A DNA stretch of 50,129 bases from Lentimicrobiaceae bacterium (GTDB lineage Bacteria > Bacteroidota > Bacteroidia > Bacteroidales > F082): positions 1-50,129 of the forward strand of contig SUWU01000018.1 of the NCBI GenBank assembly GCA_015061295.1, read 5' to 3'. The position numbers and the translations under genes were made by a program. A model generated the notes under the pieces. The model was given only the letters and a program-made list of their open reading frames with translations. It made no database searches and was not told where the DNA came from. This document shows positions 33,451 to 41,025 of this stretch, one piece after another (the first letter of the stretch is position 1; every line of letters begins with the position of its first letter).

Positions 33451-36054
33451 TTATTCCACAACAGTAACCATCTCTCTTAAATCCTTGATGGTCTTCTTGT
33501 GACCTTCATAATCTACATAACCAAGAGCATCGTGTAACAACTCTACATTACGTCCTGACTTAAGAAATTCATTGACAGTATTATAGACACAATATTCTGT
33601 TGCGATACCGCTTACAACAACATCTTTGTTAGCATAATCTTTCAAAGCAACGCCATTTGAGTTGACAGCTTCATAACCAGAATATTGCTCCTCGTCTTGT
33701 TTGCAGCCTTTACGGAAGATGTTACGATTTGGATCTGGACGGTTGGCTGGGTTTTCCACTTTGGTATAGAACGACTCATGGATTGCGCCGCCGCGTGTTC
33801 CTTCCACGCAATGTGGAGGCCAGATGCCACCGAAGTCAACAAATGAGCTGTGATTTGCTGGGTGACAATCTGTTATATAAATAACTTCTTGTTCTGGATG
33901 AGCGTTGATGTATTTAATCGCTTCTTCAACAGCTTCTTCAGAATGTCCACATGCTAATGAGCCATCAATAAAATCATAAAGCATATCAACGACCAAGTGT
34001 GTTGGAGCAGCGTGATTTTCTTTTACGAAAGAATATTTCTTGCCATAATCTAAATGCTGTTGAACGAAGTCGCTTGGATAGTTGATGACGTAATCAACGA
34101 CTTTACCGCCTTTTTCTACAGGAACGATGTCAGGGTTGATGAAGCCTCCGTAAGGTCTGAGATTCAAAGCATCATAACGTTCCTTCACTTCTTTATGTAA
34201 TGCAGGATCTACTTTAACAGCGTAAGTCTCAACCATTTTCTTACCAGCTTCATAGTCGCCTTCAGATTTTATACGTTGTATTTCTGCAAGAAGTTCACCG
34301 AATAAACCGCGCAATTTTTCATAATCGTTGATAACGAAATATGTCTTGCCGTCTTTAACTTTCTTCTCGATGACATTATCATCCTTACCTTTTTCGTAGC
34401 ACCATTCAGAGATGAGCTTACGATCTTGCATGTGTGATTCTGTCACATTCTTACCGAGTTCGATACGTGAGAGCTGACTCATTATACCGTTACGGATGAA
34501 GTTAGCGTAAGCGGCTTTATATGCTTCCATGTCAGGCATGATACCGAGTTCCACCATGATAGGATCGGCGCAATAATAAAGACCGAATAAGTCGGCGCGT
34601 GCTTCTTCAAGAGCTGAGTTATACTCTTTCAATGAGTTAGGCGATGTCGTTGGAAGAAGTTGTCCTGAACCATGACCGAGACATTCATGTAAGTCGGTGT
34701 GGACTACGTCAGCATGTGAGCCATATTTCTTGCAAAGGTCAATCTCTTCTTGAGAATAAGCGAACTCAGCCAAGACACTCTTTGGTGATTCTTCAGCAGC
34801 TTTGTCATAAGCCTCCATCAAGTTGGTGATGGTAACTGATTTAGAACCGTAATCTTTTCTAATCCAGTCAGCGTTAGGAAGGTTGATGCCGATTGGAGGT
34901 GCTGGGAAACAATCGCCGGCTAATGTAGTGACGATGATACCTTTAGCAGTGACGCCCTTACATTCTTTCTTCTTGAAACGTTCATCGACAGGAGAGTTAT
35001 CTTCAAACCATTGAGCGTTCTGACTTATTATTGAAGAACGTTTTGTAGCTTCTAAGTCCTTGAAATTCACTACTGCTTCCCAAGTAGCTTTCATTCCCAT
35101 TGGGTCGCCATAGTCTTCGATGAAACCATTTACATAGTCGATCATAGATACTGAATCCTGAACCCAAGCGATGTTATATTCGTCCCAAGTGTTGAGGTCA
35201 CCGGTTTTGTAATAATCTATTAACAAATTAGTGTAGTTACGTTGAGCGTCGTTTTCTGCCACAGCGTTAGCTTTTTCTAACCAATAGATAATCTGATCAA
35301 TAGCTTCGCCGTAGAGGCCGCCTGACTTATAAACGTTTTCATAAATCTTACCATTTTCTTTCACTAATTGAGAGTTCAAGCCATAAGAAATTGGTGTAGC
35401 ATCTTTTGGATCTCTTTGAGCATCATAAAACTTCTCCACTTCTTCTTTAGAGATGTCGCCTTTATAGAAGTTGGTAGCGGAATTTTTAATGATGTCGTCT
35501 TCCCCACTGCGACGTGTAGCGTAAAGATTTTCATCGAAGATGACAGGAGTTATGAATGTCAAGAACTCTTCAACAGATTCATTCTCTGCGAGAGGAAGTT
35601 GTGAAGCATCAGAGTTCTTTACCAATTCTGCGAAATATTCTTGTGATATTGCAGGCACGAATTTATCTTCAGCATAATGATGATGAATACCGTTGCTGAA
35701 GAAGACGCGTTTGGCGTAAGTAAGGAAATTCTGGAAATCATCAGATTTACGGTCACCTTTGTATGAGTTAAGGATAGCCTCGTTAGTCTTACGAACTGTG
35801 AGGTTATACTTGAAATTTTGGTCAGCAAGAATGTCGCGACCGCATTTAGCAGCTTCACCTAAATAGTAAAGGTATTCCTTCTGTTGAAGAGTGAGATTCT
35901 CCCATTCAGGAATTTGGTAACGCATAATCTTGATATCGGCAAATTCATCGACGAGATATTTAAAATCCTTCTCGTCATTCTTAGCTTGTTGGTCGCTTGA
36001 GTTACAACTACATAGCAGACCAATAACACTTAAACCCATGATAAACTTTTTCAT
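33451..36054 (-). CDS. Dipeptidyl peptidase III (M49) fused to a C-terminal nicotinamidase domain, lipoprotein
   Basis: Residues 1-17 form a lipoprotein signal peptide ending LLCSC. Residues about 30-670 are an M49 dipeptidyl peptidase III: the zinc motif is HECLGH near 453 and the third ligand lies in LEEARADLFG near 485, as in the Bacteroides enzyme, which ends at about 675 residues. The remaining about 190 residues form a complete isochorismatase-fold nicotinamidase. VVDMLYDF holds the catalytic Asp. The metal ligands are DCHPANH and WPPHC, the catalytic Lys is in SFYTKVEN, and the Cys is in GIATEYCVYNT. Both active sites look intact. The product would cleave dipeptides and convert nicotinamide to nicotinate outside the cytoplasm. 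It heads an operon with the phosphatase and sialidase. Confidence 0.93.
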   Translation of the reverse strand: MKKFIMGLSVIGLLCSCNSSDQQAKNDEKDFKYLVDEFADIKIMRYQIPEWENLTLQQKEYLYYLGEAAKCGRDILADQNFKYNLTVRKTNEAILNSYKGDRKSDDFQNFLTYAKRVFFSNGIHHHYAEDKFVPAISQEYFAELVKNSDASQLPLAENESVEEFLTFITPVIFDENLYATRRSGEDDIIKNSATNFYKGDISKEEVEKFYDAQRDPKDATPISYGLNSQLVKENGKIYENVYKSGGLYGEAIDQIIYWLEKANAVAENDAQRNYTNLLIDYYKTGDLNTWDEYNIAWVQDSVSMIDYVNGFIEDYGDPMGMKATWEAVVNFKDLEATKRSSIISQNAQWFEDNSPVDERFKKKECKGVTAKGIIVTTLAGDCFPAPPIGINLPNADWIRKDYGSKSVTITNLMEAYDKAAEESPKSVLAEFAYSQEEIDLCKKYGSHADVVHTDLHECLGHGSGQLLPTTSPNSLKEYNSALEEARADLFGLYYCADPIMVELGIMPDMEAYKAAYANFIRNGIMSQLSRIELGKNVTESHMQDRKLISEWCYEKGKDDNVIEKKVKDGKTYFVINDYEKLRGLFGELLAEIQRIKSEGDYEAGKKMVETYAVKVDPALHKEVKERYDALNLRPYGGFINPDIVPVEKGGKVVDYVINYPSDFVQQHLDYGKKYSFVKENHAAPTHLVVDMLYDFIDGSLACGHSEEAVEEAIKYINAHPEQEVIYITDCHPANHSSFVDFGGIWPPHCVEGTRGGAIHESFYTKVENPANRPDPNRNIFRKGCKQDEEQYSGYEAVNSNGVALKDYANKDVVVSGIATEYCVYNTVNEFLKSGRNVELLHDALGYVDYEGHKKTIKDLREMVTVVE

Positions 36055-36078
36055 TACTACAAAATTTTAAATAAAGTG

Positions 36079-36086
36079 CAAATGTA
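36079..36086 (-). promoter_or_regulatory. -7 promoter element for the peptidase-phosphatase-sialidase operon
   Basis: On the minus strand the sequence is TACATTTG, 24 nt upstream of the ATG at 36054 and just past the aroA stop at 36104. Confidence 0.6.
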
Positions 36087-36103
36087 GTAATTTGTTTAGA
36101 TTA

Positions 36104-37360
36104 TTATGTCGTTTGAGAAAGATTTTTTCTACCTTTAGAAAGATTTAAAAAGCATTCTAAGTCAGCCCAGAAATCAGGATATGATTTACTCACCACATTC
36201 TTATCCTCTATCCTTATCGTTCCTATTTTGGGATACAACATAGCTAACGCCATCACTATACGATGATCATTATAACTGCTAAAAATAATTGGATTATCTT
36301 CTGTATGATATGGCATATTATCGTGACATTTCATCTTCAGAACATCATCAGAGACATTTTCAAAGACAACATTCATCTTCATCAATTCTGTCATCATAGC
36401 CAATTTTCTATCCGACTCTTTTAATGAAAGATTTTTAACACCTGTAAATGTAGCGTCAACATGGAGTCCAGCGCATGTCGCGATGACAGCGGGGAAAAGA
36501 TCTGGACATTGAGAGAAATTGAAAGTTAGCTGTTGGCTGTTGGCTATTGACTTTCTAATTATCACTCCTTCTTTTACCTGTTGTGTCGATACTCCAAGTG
36601 TTGCAAACATATTCATTGCGGCTGCATCAGCTTGTCGGCTTTCAATGTTAAGATTTTTTAACAAAACATTAATGTCATCATCATACAATGCTACAAGTTC
36701 ATACCAGAACGCTGCAGAGCTCCAATCAGATTCCACCTTAACAAAATCACAGTTATAATGCTGATGTTTTATTTTTATCACATTGTCTTTATCATCGATG
36801 ACTATTCCGCAATCGCGCATCATCTTTATTGTCATATCGATATAAGGTTGTGATGCAATATCTCCGACGAGTTGTAGCGACAAGCCATCTCTCATAGAAG
36901 GAGCTGCGAGCAACAAGGAGCTCACGAATTGGCTGCTTCGTTCTGCCGATATTGTCACCTCACCGCCTTTTATATCGCGACCTTCTATCATCAAAGGAGG
37001 ATAACCTTCATTTTCAAGATAACATATTGAAGCTCCTAACTTATTCAAAGCCTCAACGAGTTCAGCTATGGGACGTTGTCTCATTCTCTCGCTGCCTGTC
37101 AAAACGAAACTACCTTTTCTCATCGACAGAGCCGTAGCGAGGAAACGTAGCACTGTTCCTGCATTGTCACAGTCGATAACCTTCACCTCTTCCCCATCAT
37201 TATTGATTATCTCCTCCAACAATTGTCGTAACAGATTCACATCATCAGCAGCATCGAAAGAAGGCAAGAGTTGAGCAGCGTAATACCTTAACATCAAATA
37301 TCTATTAGCCTCGCTCTTAGACAGAGGTAAATCTATGATATGTGATATGTTATCAAACAT
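36104..37360 (-). CDS. aroA: 3-phosphoshikimate 1-carboxyvinyltransferase (EPSP synthase)
   Basis: AroA joins phosphoenolpyruvate to shikimate 3-phosphate. Visible family motifs are the N-terminal PLSKSEANR, DCDNAGTVLRFLATAL (key NAGTVLRF near residue 66), the RMRQRPI motif, SSQFVSSLLLAAP near 140, and the C-terminal SSYNDHRIVMALAM near 365. The length of 418 is normal. A 28-nt heptanucleotide array lies within the gene near residues 269-278, encoding part of IANSQQL. Its start codon overlaps the aroB stop by one base (TAATG), implying translational coupling. Confidence 0.96.
   Translation of the reverse strand: MFDNISHIIDLPLSKSEANRYLMLRYYAAQLLPSFDAADDVNLLRQLLEEIINNDGEEVKVIDCDNAGTVLRFLATALSMRKGSFVLTGSERMRQRPIAELVEALNKLGASICYLENEGYPPLMIEGRDIKGGEVTISAERSSQFVSSLLLAAPSMRDGLSLQLVGDIASQPYIDMTIKMMRDCGIVIDDKDNVIKIKHQHYNCDFVKVESDWSSAAFWYELVALYDDDINVLLKNLNIESRQADAAAMNMFATLGVSTQQVKEGVIIRKSIANSQQLTFNFSQCPDLFPAVIATCAGLHVDATFTGVKNLSLKESDRKLAMMTELMKMNVVFENVSDDVLKMKCHDNMPYHTEDNPIIFSSYNDHRIVMALAMLYPKIGTIRIEDKNVVSKSYPDFWADLECFLNLSKGRKNLSQTT
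36521..36555. repeat. Heptanucleotide array inside aroA, flanked by a short inverted repeat
   Basis: Four degenerate 7-nt units (TTAGCTG, TTGGCTG, TTGGCTA, TTGACTT) occupy 36526-36553. GAAAGT at 36521 and its complement ACTTTC ending at 36555 enclose them. The array is in frame because it totals 28 nt within a tolerant loop. A related AGCTGTTGG occurs at 23441-23449 between dgt and the DUF58 gene. Confidence 0.7.
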
Positions 37361-38379
37361 TATTTACTAACAAATTTCATTTTAAGACATTCTACTGAAT
37401 CTCTTATGTCATCGTCACCGACTTCTACATCGATGACAGGACGTTCTGGTTCTGCAACAAGTACAAAGCGAGGTCTTCCTGCAACATTCTTCTTATCATG
37501 AGAGATAATATCCATTATTCTTTCAGGAGACAAATCGCTGATATTGTTGAACATGACATTCTCTCTCAGCCAGAACTCATATATCATCAGCCATCGTTCA
37601 TCGAGATTACAATAACGTGTTGACAGAAAGAGAGCGCAATATATTCCGAGAGCTACAGCCTCGCCATGACGCATATAATCATATCTATCGAGATAAAATG
37701 TCTCAATAGCATGACCGATGGTATGACCGAAGTTAAGTATCTTTCTCATTCCTTTCTCTTTCATATCCATGCTTACTATCTCATCTTTCAGCATTGCAGC
37801 CTTAACGATATAATCCTTATAGTTCTCATTATCAATATCGAGAAACGACTTATCCGCGATGAATGAGAACTTCATCATCTCTGACAGAGCTGCGTTAATA
37901 TCTCTCTTATCTAAAGATTTAAGGAAATCAGTATTTATGATAACACATTGAGGCTCTGAGAAAAGACCTATCTGATTCTTTATCTTGTTGAAATTAACAC
38001 CGTTCTTTCCTCCTATCGCTGCATCTACCATAGCGAGTAATGTCGTTGGGATATTGACAAAGTCGATGCCTCTCTTAAAACATGAAGCAGCGAAAGCTCC
38101 TATATCCGAAATAGTCCCTCCTCCTAAGTTAATCATCATAGCATCTCTTCCTGCCTCATGCTGCATCATCTCATTCCATATATGACATGCGGCATCGAGG
38201 TTCTTGTTATGCTCACCATGAGGCAAGACAATCTTATATGTTTTATGTGATGAGGCTGAAGCTAACAAGGAAGGATAGAGCTTATCGATATTATCATCAG
38301 TGAGTATAAAGACCTTATCATGATTTTCCATCAAGGTCTCCAACTGATTAAAGCCTTCTTCACCAAAAAAAATATTCAT
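37360..38379 (-). CDS. aroB: 3-dehydroquinate synthase
   Basis: AroB makes 3-dehydroquinate from DAHP using NAD and a divalent metal. The NAD-binding stretch is LPHGEHNKNL and NLGGGTISDIGAF (near residues 83-93), followed by CFKRGIDFVNIPTTLLAMVDAAIGGKNGVNF (key IPTTLLAMVDAAIGGK near 115-130), and the metal ligands E in LSEMMKFS and H in FGHTIGHAIE. The length of 339 is typical. It starts one base after the murD2 stop and overlaps aroA, within the murL-murD2-aroB-aroA operon. Other shikimate genes are not present here. Confidence 0.97.
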   Translation of the reverse strand: MNIFFGEEGFNQLETLMENHDKVFILTDDNIDKLYPSLLASASSHKTYKIVLPHGEHNKNLDAACHIWNEMMQHEAGRDAMMINLGGGTISDIGAFAASCFKRGIDFVNIPTTLLAMVDAAIGGKNGVNFNKIKNQIGLFSEPQCVIINTDFLKSLDKRDINAALSEMMKFSFIADKSFLDIDNENYKDYIVKAAMLKDEIVSMDMKEKGMRKILNFGHTIGHAIETFYLDRYDYMRHGEAVALGIYCALFLSTRYCNLDERWLMIYEFWLRENVMFNNISDLSPERIMDIISHDKKNVAGRPRFVLVAEPERPVIDVEVGDDDIRDSVECLKMKFVSK

Positions 38380-38380
38380 C

Positions 38381-39664
38381 TCAATCTATATTAAATTTCA
38401 TTGTAAGCTCCTTAAACTTATCGCCTCTCTCCTCGAAGTTTTTATATCTGTCGTAGCTTGCCGCTGCTGGCGACAACAGACACACATCATCTTTACGAGC
38501 CATCGACTTCATAACGGCAAAAGCCTCTTCCATGCTGTTGTATGATATTATATTACCTTTATAGGACACAAGCTCTAAGGCATTATTGATACTACTACCG
38601 GCCTTACCCGTAATCATCACATTCGCCACAGGATTAGTAGCAAGATATTCTGCCAAAGGAGAATAATCTATGCCTCTGTCGTAGCCACCGAGAAGCAAGA
38701 AATCTACTTTTGGGAGCGTCATTAGGGCTGCTATCGTAGCTTGCGGTATTGTAGAAATGCTGTCGTTATAAAACTTCACGCCGCCATAGATGCCAAGAAA
38801 CTGAAGTCTATGATCGAGAGGCTGGAAAGTGTAAAGATGAGGCATCATAGCATCGAGAGATATTCCCATCGACTGACAAGCACACAATGCAGCCTTTATA
38901 TTCAAGATGTTATGTTCTCCTTTAAGCGGCAAGGCTTCAAGATCTAATGACACATCATTTCTATCAAAGAATATGTTATTGACATTATCATTTGTCTCAT
39001 CTTCAAAGACACTGTTAACGACAGCGGTATCGTTATTCGACATCAGACGCATCACGTTAAGTTTTGCTTTCTTATAATTCTCAAAAGTGATGAAATGATC
39101 GAGATGTTCTTCAAAGACATTAAGCAACACACCCACATGAGGCGATCTGGTGATATACTGCAGCTGATGAGCTGAGAGTTCATATACTATTATAGTTTTA
39201 TCATCTATGCTATCTAAACAATCAAAGACAGGGATACCGATGTTACCCGCGATGACAACATTATGATAAGTATTCTTCAGAAGATGATATATCAATGATG
39301 TAGTAGTACTTTTACCTTTAGTGCCTGTGATACCGATAATCTGACTATGAAAGGCTTCTATAAAAAGGTCGGTTTGAGAACTTATAACGGCAGGAGCCAC
39401 ATCATCAGCATTCATCGCGATGCCAGGTGTTTTTATCACTATATCATAATGATGAGCCGATGAGAGATATTCATCACCATAATATACACGATATTTATTT
39501 TTATCTATTTCCTTCAGAGACATCTCATTCTTATCGGCGACAGCCACCTCTGTATCGGGAAGATATTTCTGCATAAAACGTAACGACGAACGTCCTTCCC
39601 TTCCAAATCCTGCTATGAGGATTCTCTTGTCTCTCAATCTCTCAATGATAGATGTCAACATCAT
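38381..39664 (-). CDS. murD2: UDP-N-acetylmuramoyl-L-alanine--glutamate ligase, probably MurD2 (L-Glu specific)
   Basis: This is a Mur ligase with an N-terminal Rossmann-like domain (RILIAGFGREGRSSLRF), an ATP loop ITGTKGKSTT near residues 115-124, NVFEEHLDHF and a C-terminal domain with YNDSISTIPQA and LLGGYDRGIDY. Motifs place it in the MurD branch. MurD normally adds D-Glu. Here the gene abuts an upstream murL homologue with no spacer, which matches the MurD2-MurL arrangement in Xanthomonas, where the ligase adds L-Glu and MurL epimerises it. L-Glu specificity is inferred from that context and the GTKGKS loop; ordinary MurD remains possible. MurD2 is a cytosolic peptidoglycan precursor enzyme. 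Confidence 0.85.
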   Translation of the reverse strand: MMLTSIIERLRDKRILIAGFGREGRSSLRFMQKYLPDTEVAVADKNEMSLKEIDKNKYRVYYGDEYLSSAHHYDIVIKTPGIAMNADDVAPAVISSQTDLFIEAFHSQIIGITGTKGKSTTTSLIYHLLKNTYHNVVIAGNIGIPVFDCLDSIDDKTIIVYELSAHQLQYITRSPHVGVLLNVFEEHLDHFITFENYKKAKLNVMRLMSNNDTAVVNSVFEDETNDNVNNIFFDRNDVSLDLEALPLKGEHNILNIKAALCACQSMGISLDAMMPHLYTFQPLDHRLQFLGIYGGVKFYNDSISTIPQATIAALMTLPKVDFLLLGGYDRGIDYSPLAEYLATNPVANVMITGKAGSSINNALELVSYKGNIISYNSMEEAFAVMKSMARKDDVCLLSPAAASYDRYKNFEERGDKFKELTMKFNID

Positions 39665-40966
39665 TTACAAATTATTTTTCAAGATATTTTCAAATATTGA
39701 AGGCAGGTTATTATTGTCATCATAGCCATGAAGAAGAATTTCAAAACTATTATCTTGGCGATTCTTCAGCAAACAAGCATTGACTTCTTCCACTGTACCT
39801 ACACATTCAAAAGGCTTCACTTCAGCTTCGCCTTTAAGTTGTGCCAATATCGGTTTTAAGCTCTCGTCATTGATAACATCACTACCGAATATCTTTATCA
39901 ATTTTTCATGAGATAAAAATGGTGATAATATTATCCACGTGAAGAGACATTTAGGACACTTACCACACCACGAGTTTGTCTTGCTACCTGCGTTACAGCT
40001 TCTAAACACATCGTGATAATGTTCAAACTTGGAGAATTGGTTAGCTATCTGTAACTCATTGAGTGGGCGTAAGAAGCTAAAATATTGAATCTCATCGCTG
40101 ATATAATTCTTCACATAATCTCTGAAGTCGTTTTCAAAAGTGAGTGACTTGCTATATTGATGATTTATCTCTGTGTCTGGCACTGTTGATTCGTTAGCAC
40201 TCGACTCGTTAGATAGCGCGATATACTTTGAGTTTGTAGCAGTGGCGACGAGCAAAGAATAAAAAGCCAGCAAAGCGGAGAAAGGAGTATGACCGTTGAG
40301 GAAGCCCTCGTTATTCATTTTCAACATCGTAGGGTCGAGAGTTCTGTTTATGACAGCAGCCTGCGACATCTCATATCCAGCAGCAGTGACGGTATCGATA
40401 GTAGCTCCACGCGGGTTGATGATAAAAGGGATGAGAGGCATCTTGTTTCGTAGAAGCTCTATGGTGACAGCGGAGTCTTTGCCACCACCAACAGGAACTA
40501 ATGTCCTCTCATTCAACGACGAATGCAGCTTCTTACAAGAAACATCACTCTCAACAACGATACTCATGAAATCATTAACATTAGTAGAGATCTTATTAAG
40601 ATAGAAGAACTCACCCAAACCGTTAAAATACAGTTTCTTCCACCATTTAATCTGATTATCGTCAATATAATGAGGAGCGATATATACTTTCTTAGGACAT
40701 GCTAACTTCCAATAACTTATAAGCTCTGCCATTCCGATATTGAAGATAAGTGTGTCGAGTTGGTCTTTTTCAATATTATCCCAACGATAGAAATCTCGCG
40801 AAGGCATCTCAAATGAAGGATAGAAGAAATATTTATCGTCGAGCGAGAAAGAAAACTTCACCGACATCATTTGATTATTTATGTGATAATCATAACTCTG
40901 AAAACGAAGAAAAGAATACTCTTCACGCAGTGATTCATACTTTTGTTGATCGTAATATACCGCCAT
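39665..40966 (-). CDS. murL: UDP-MurNAc-L-Ala-L-Glu epimerase (MurL-like)
   Basis: This 433-residue cytosolic protein has a central PP-loop-like nucleotide motif, VPVGGGKDSAVT near residue 158, and NESSANES near 247. A cysteine cluster SWCGKCPKCLF near 330 probably binds zinc. The N-terminal part is aromatic-rich and specific to this family. The pattern matches MurL, the ATP-dependent epimerase that converts the terminal L-Glu of UDP-MurNAc-L-Ala-L-Glu to D-Glu. Its stop is directly followed by the murD2 start, strongly supporting that role. It is the first gene of the operon, behind a good promoter. I assign the family from remembered motifs and gene order. Confidence 0.82.
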   Translation of the reverse strand: MAVYYDQQKYESLREEYSFLRFQSYDYHINNQMMSVKFSFSLDDKYFFYPSFEMPSRDFYRWDNIEKDQLDTLIFNIGMAELISYWKLACPKKVYIAPHYIDDNQIKWWKKLYFNGLGEFFYLNKISTNVNDFMSIVVESDVSCKKLHSSLNERTLVPVGGGKDSAVTIELLRNKMPLIPFIINPRGATIDTVTAAGYEMSQAAVINRTLDPTMLKMNNEGFLNGHTPFSALLAFYSLLVATATNSKYIALSNESSANESTVPDTEINHQYSKSLTFENDFRDYVKNYISDEIQYFSFLRPLNELQIANQFSKFEHYHDVFRSCNAGSKTNSWCGKCPKCLFTWIILSPFLSHEKLIKIFGSDVINDESLKPILAQLKGEAEVKPFECVGTVEEVNACLLKNRQDNSFEILLHGYDDNNNLPSIFENILKNNL

Positions 40967-40988
40967 AACAACGTCTTAAATTGAATTA

Positions 40989-41019
40989 CAAAAGTAGTAT
41001 AATTGCGTTTATAAAACAA
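40989..41019 (-). promoter_or_regulatory. Promoter of the murL-murD2-aroB-aroA operon
   Basis: On the minus strand, TTG (41017-41019), 20 nt and TACTTTTG (40989-40996) fit the -33/-7 pattern. It lies between the fucosidase stop (41026) and the murL start (40966). Confidence 0.7.
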
Positions 41020-41025
41020 GAAAAT

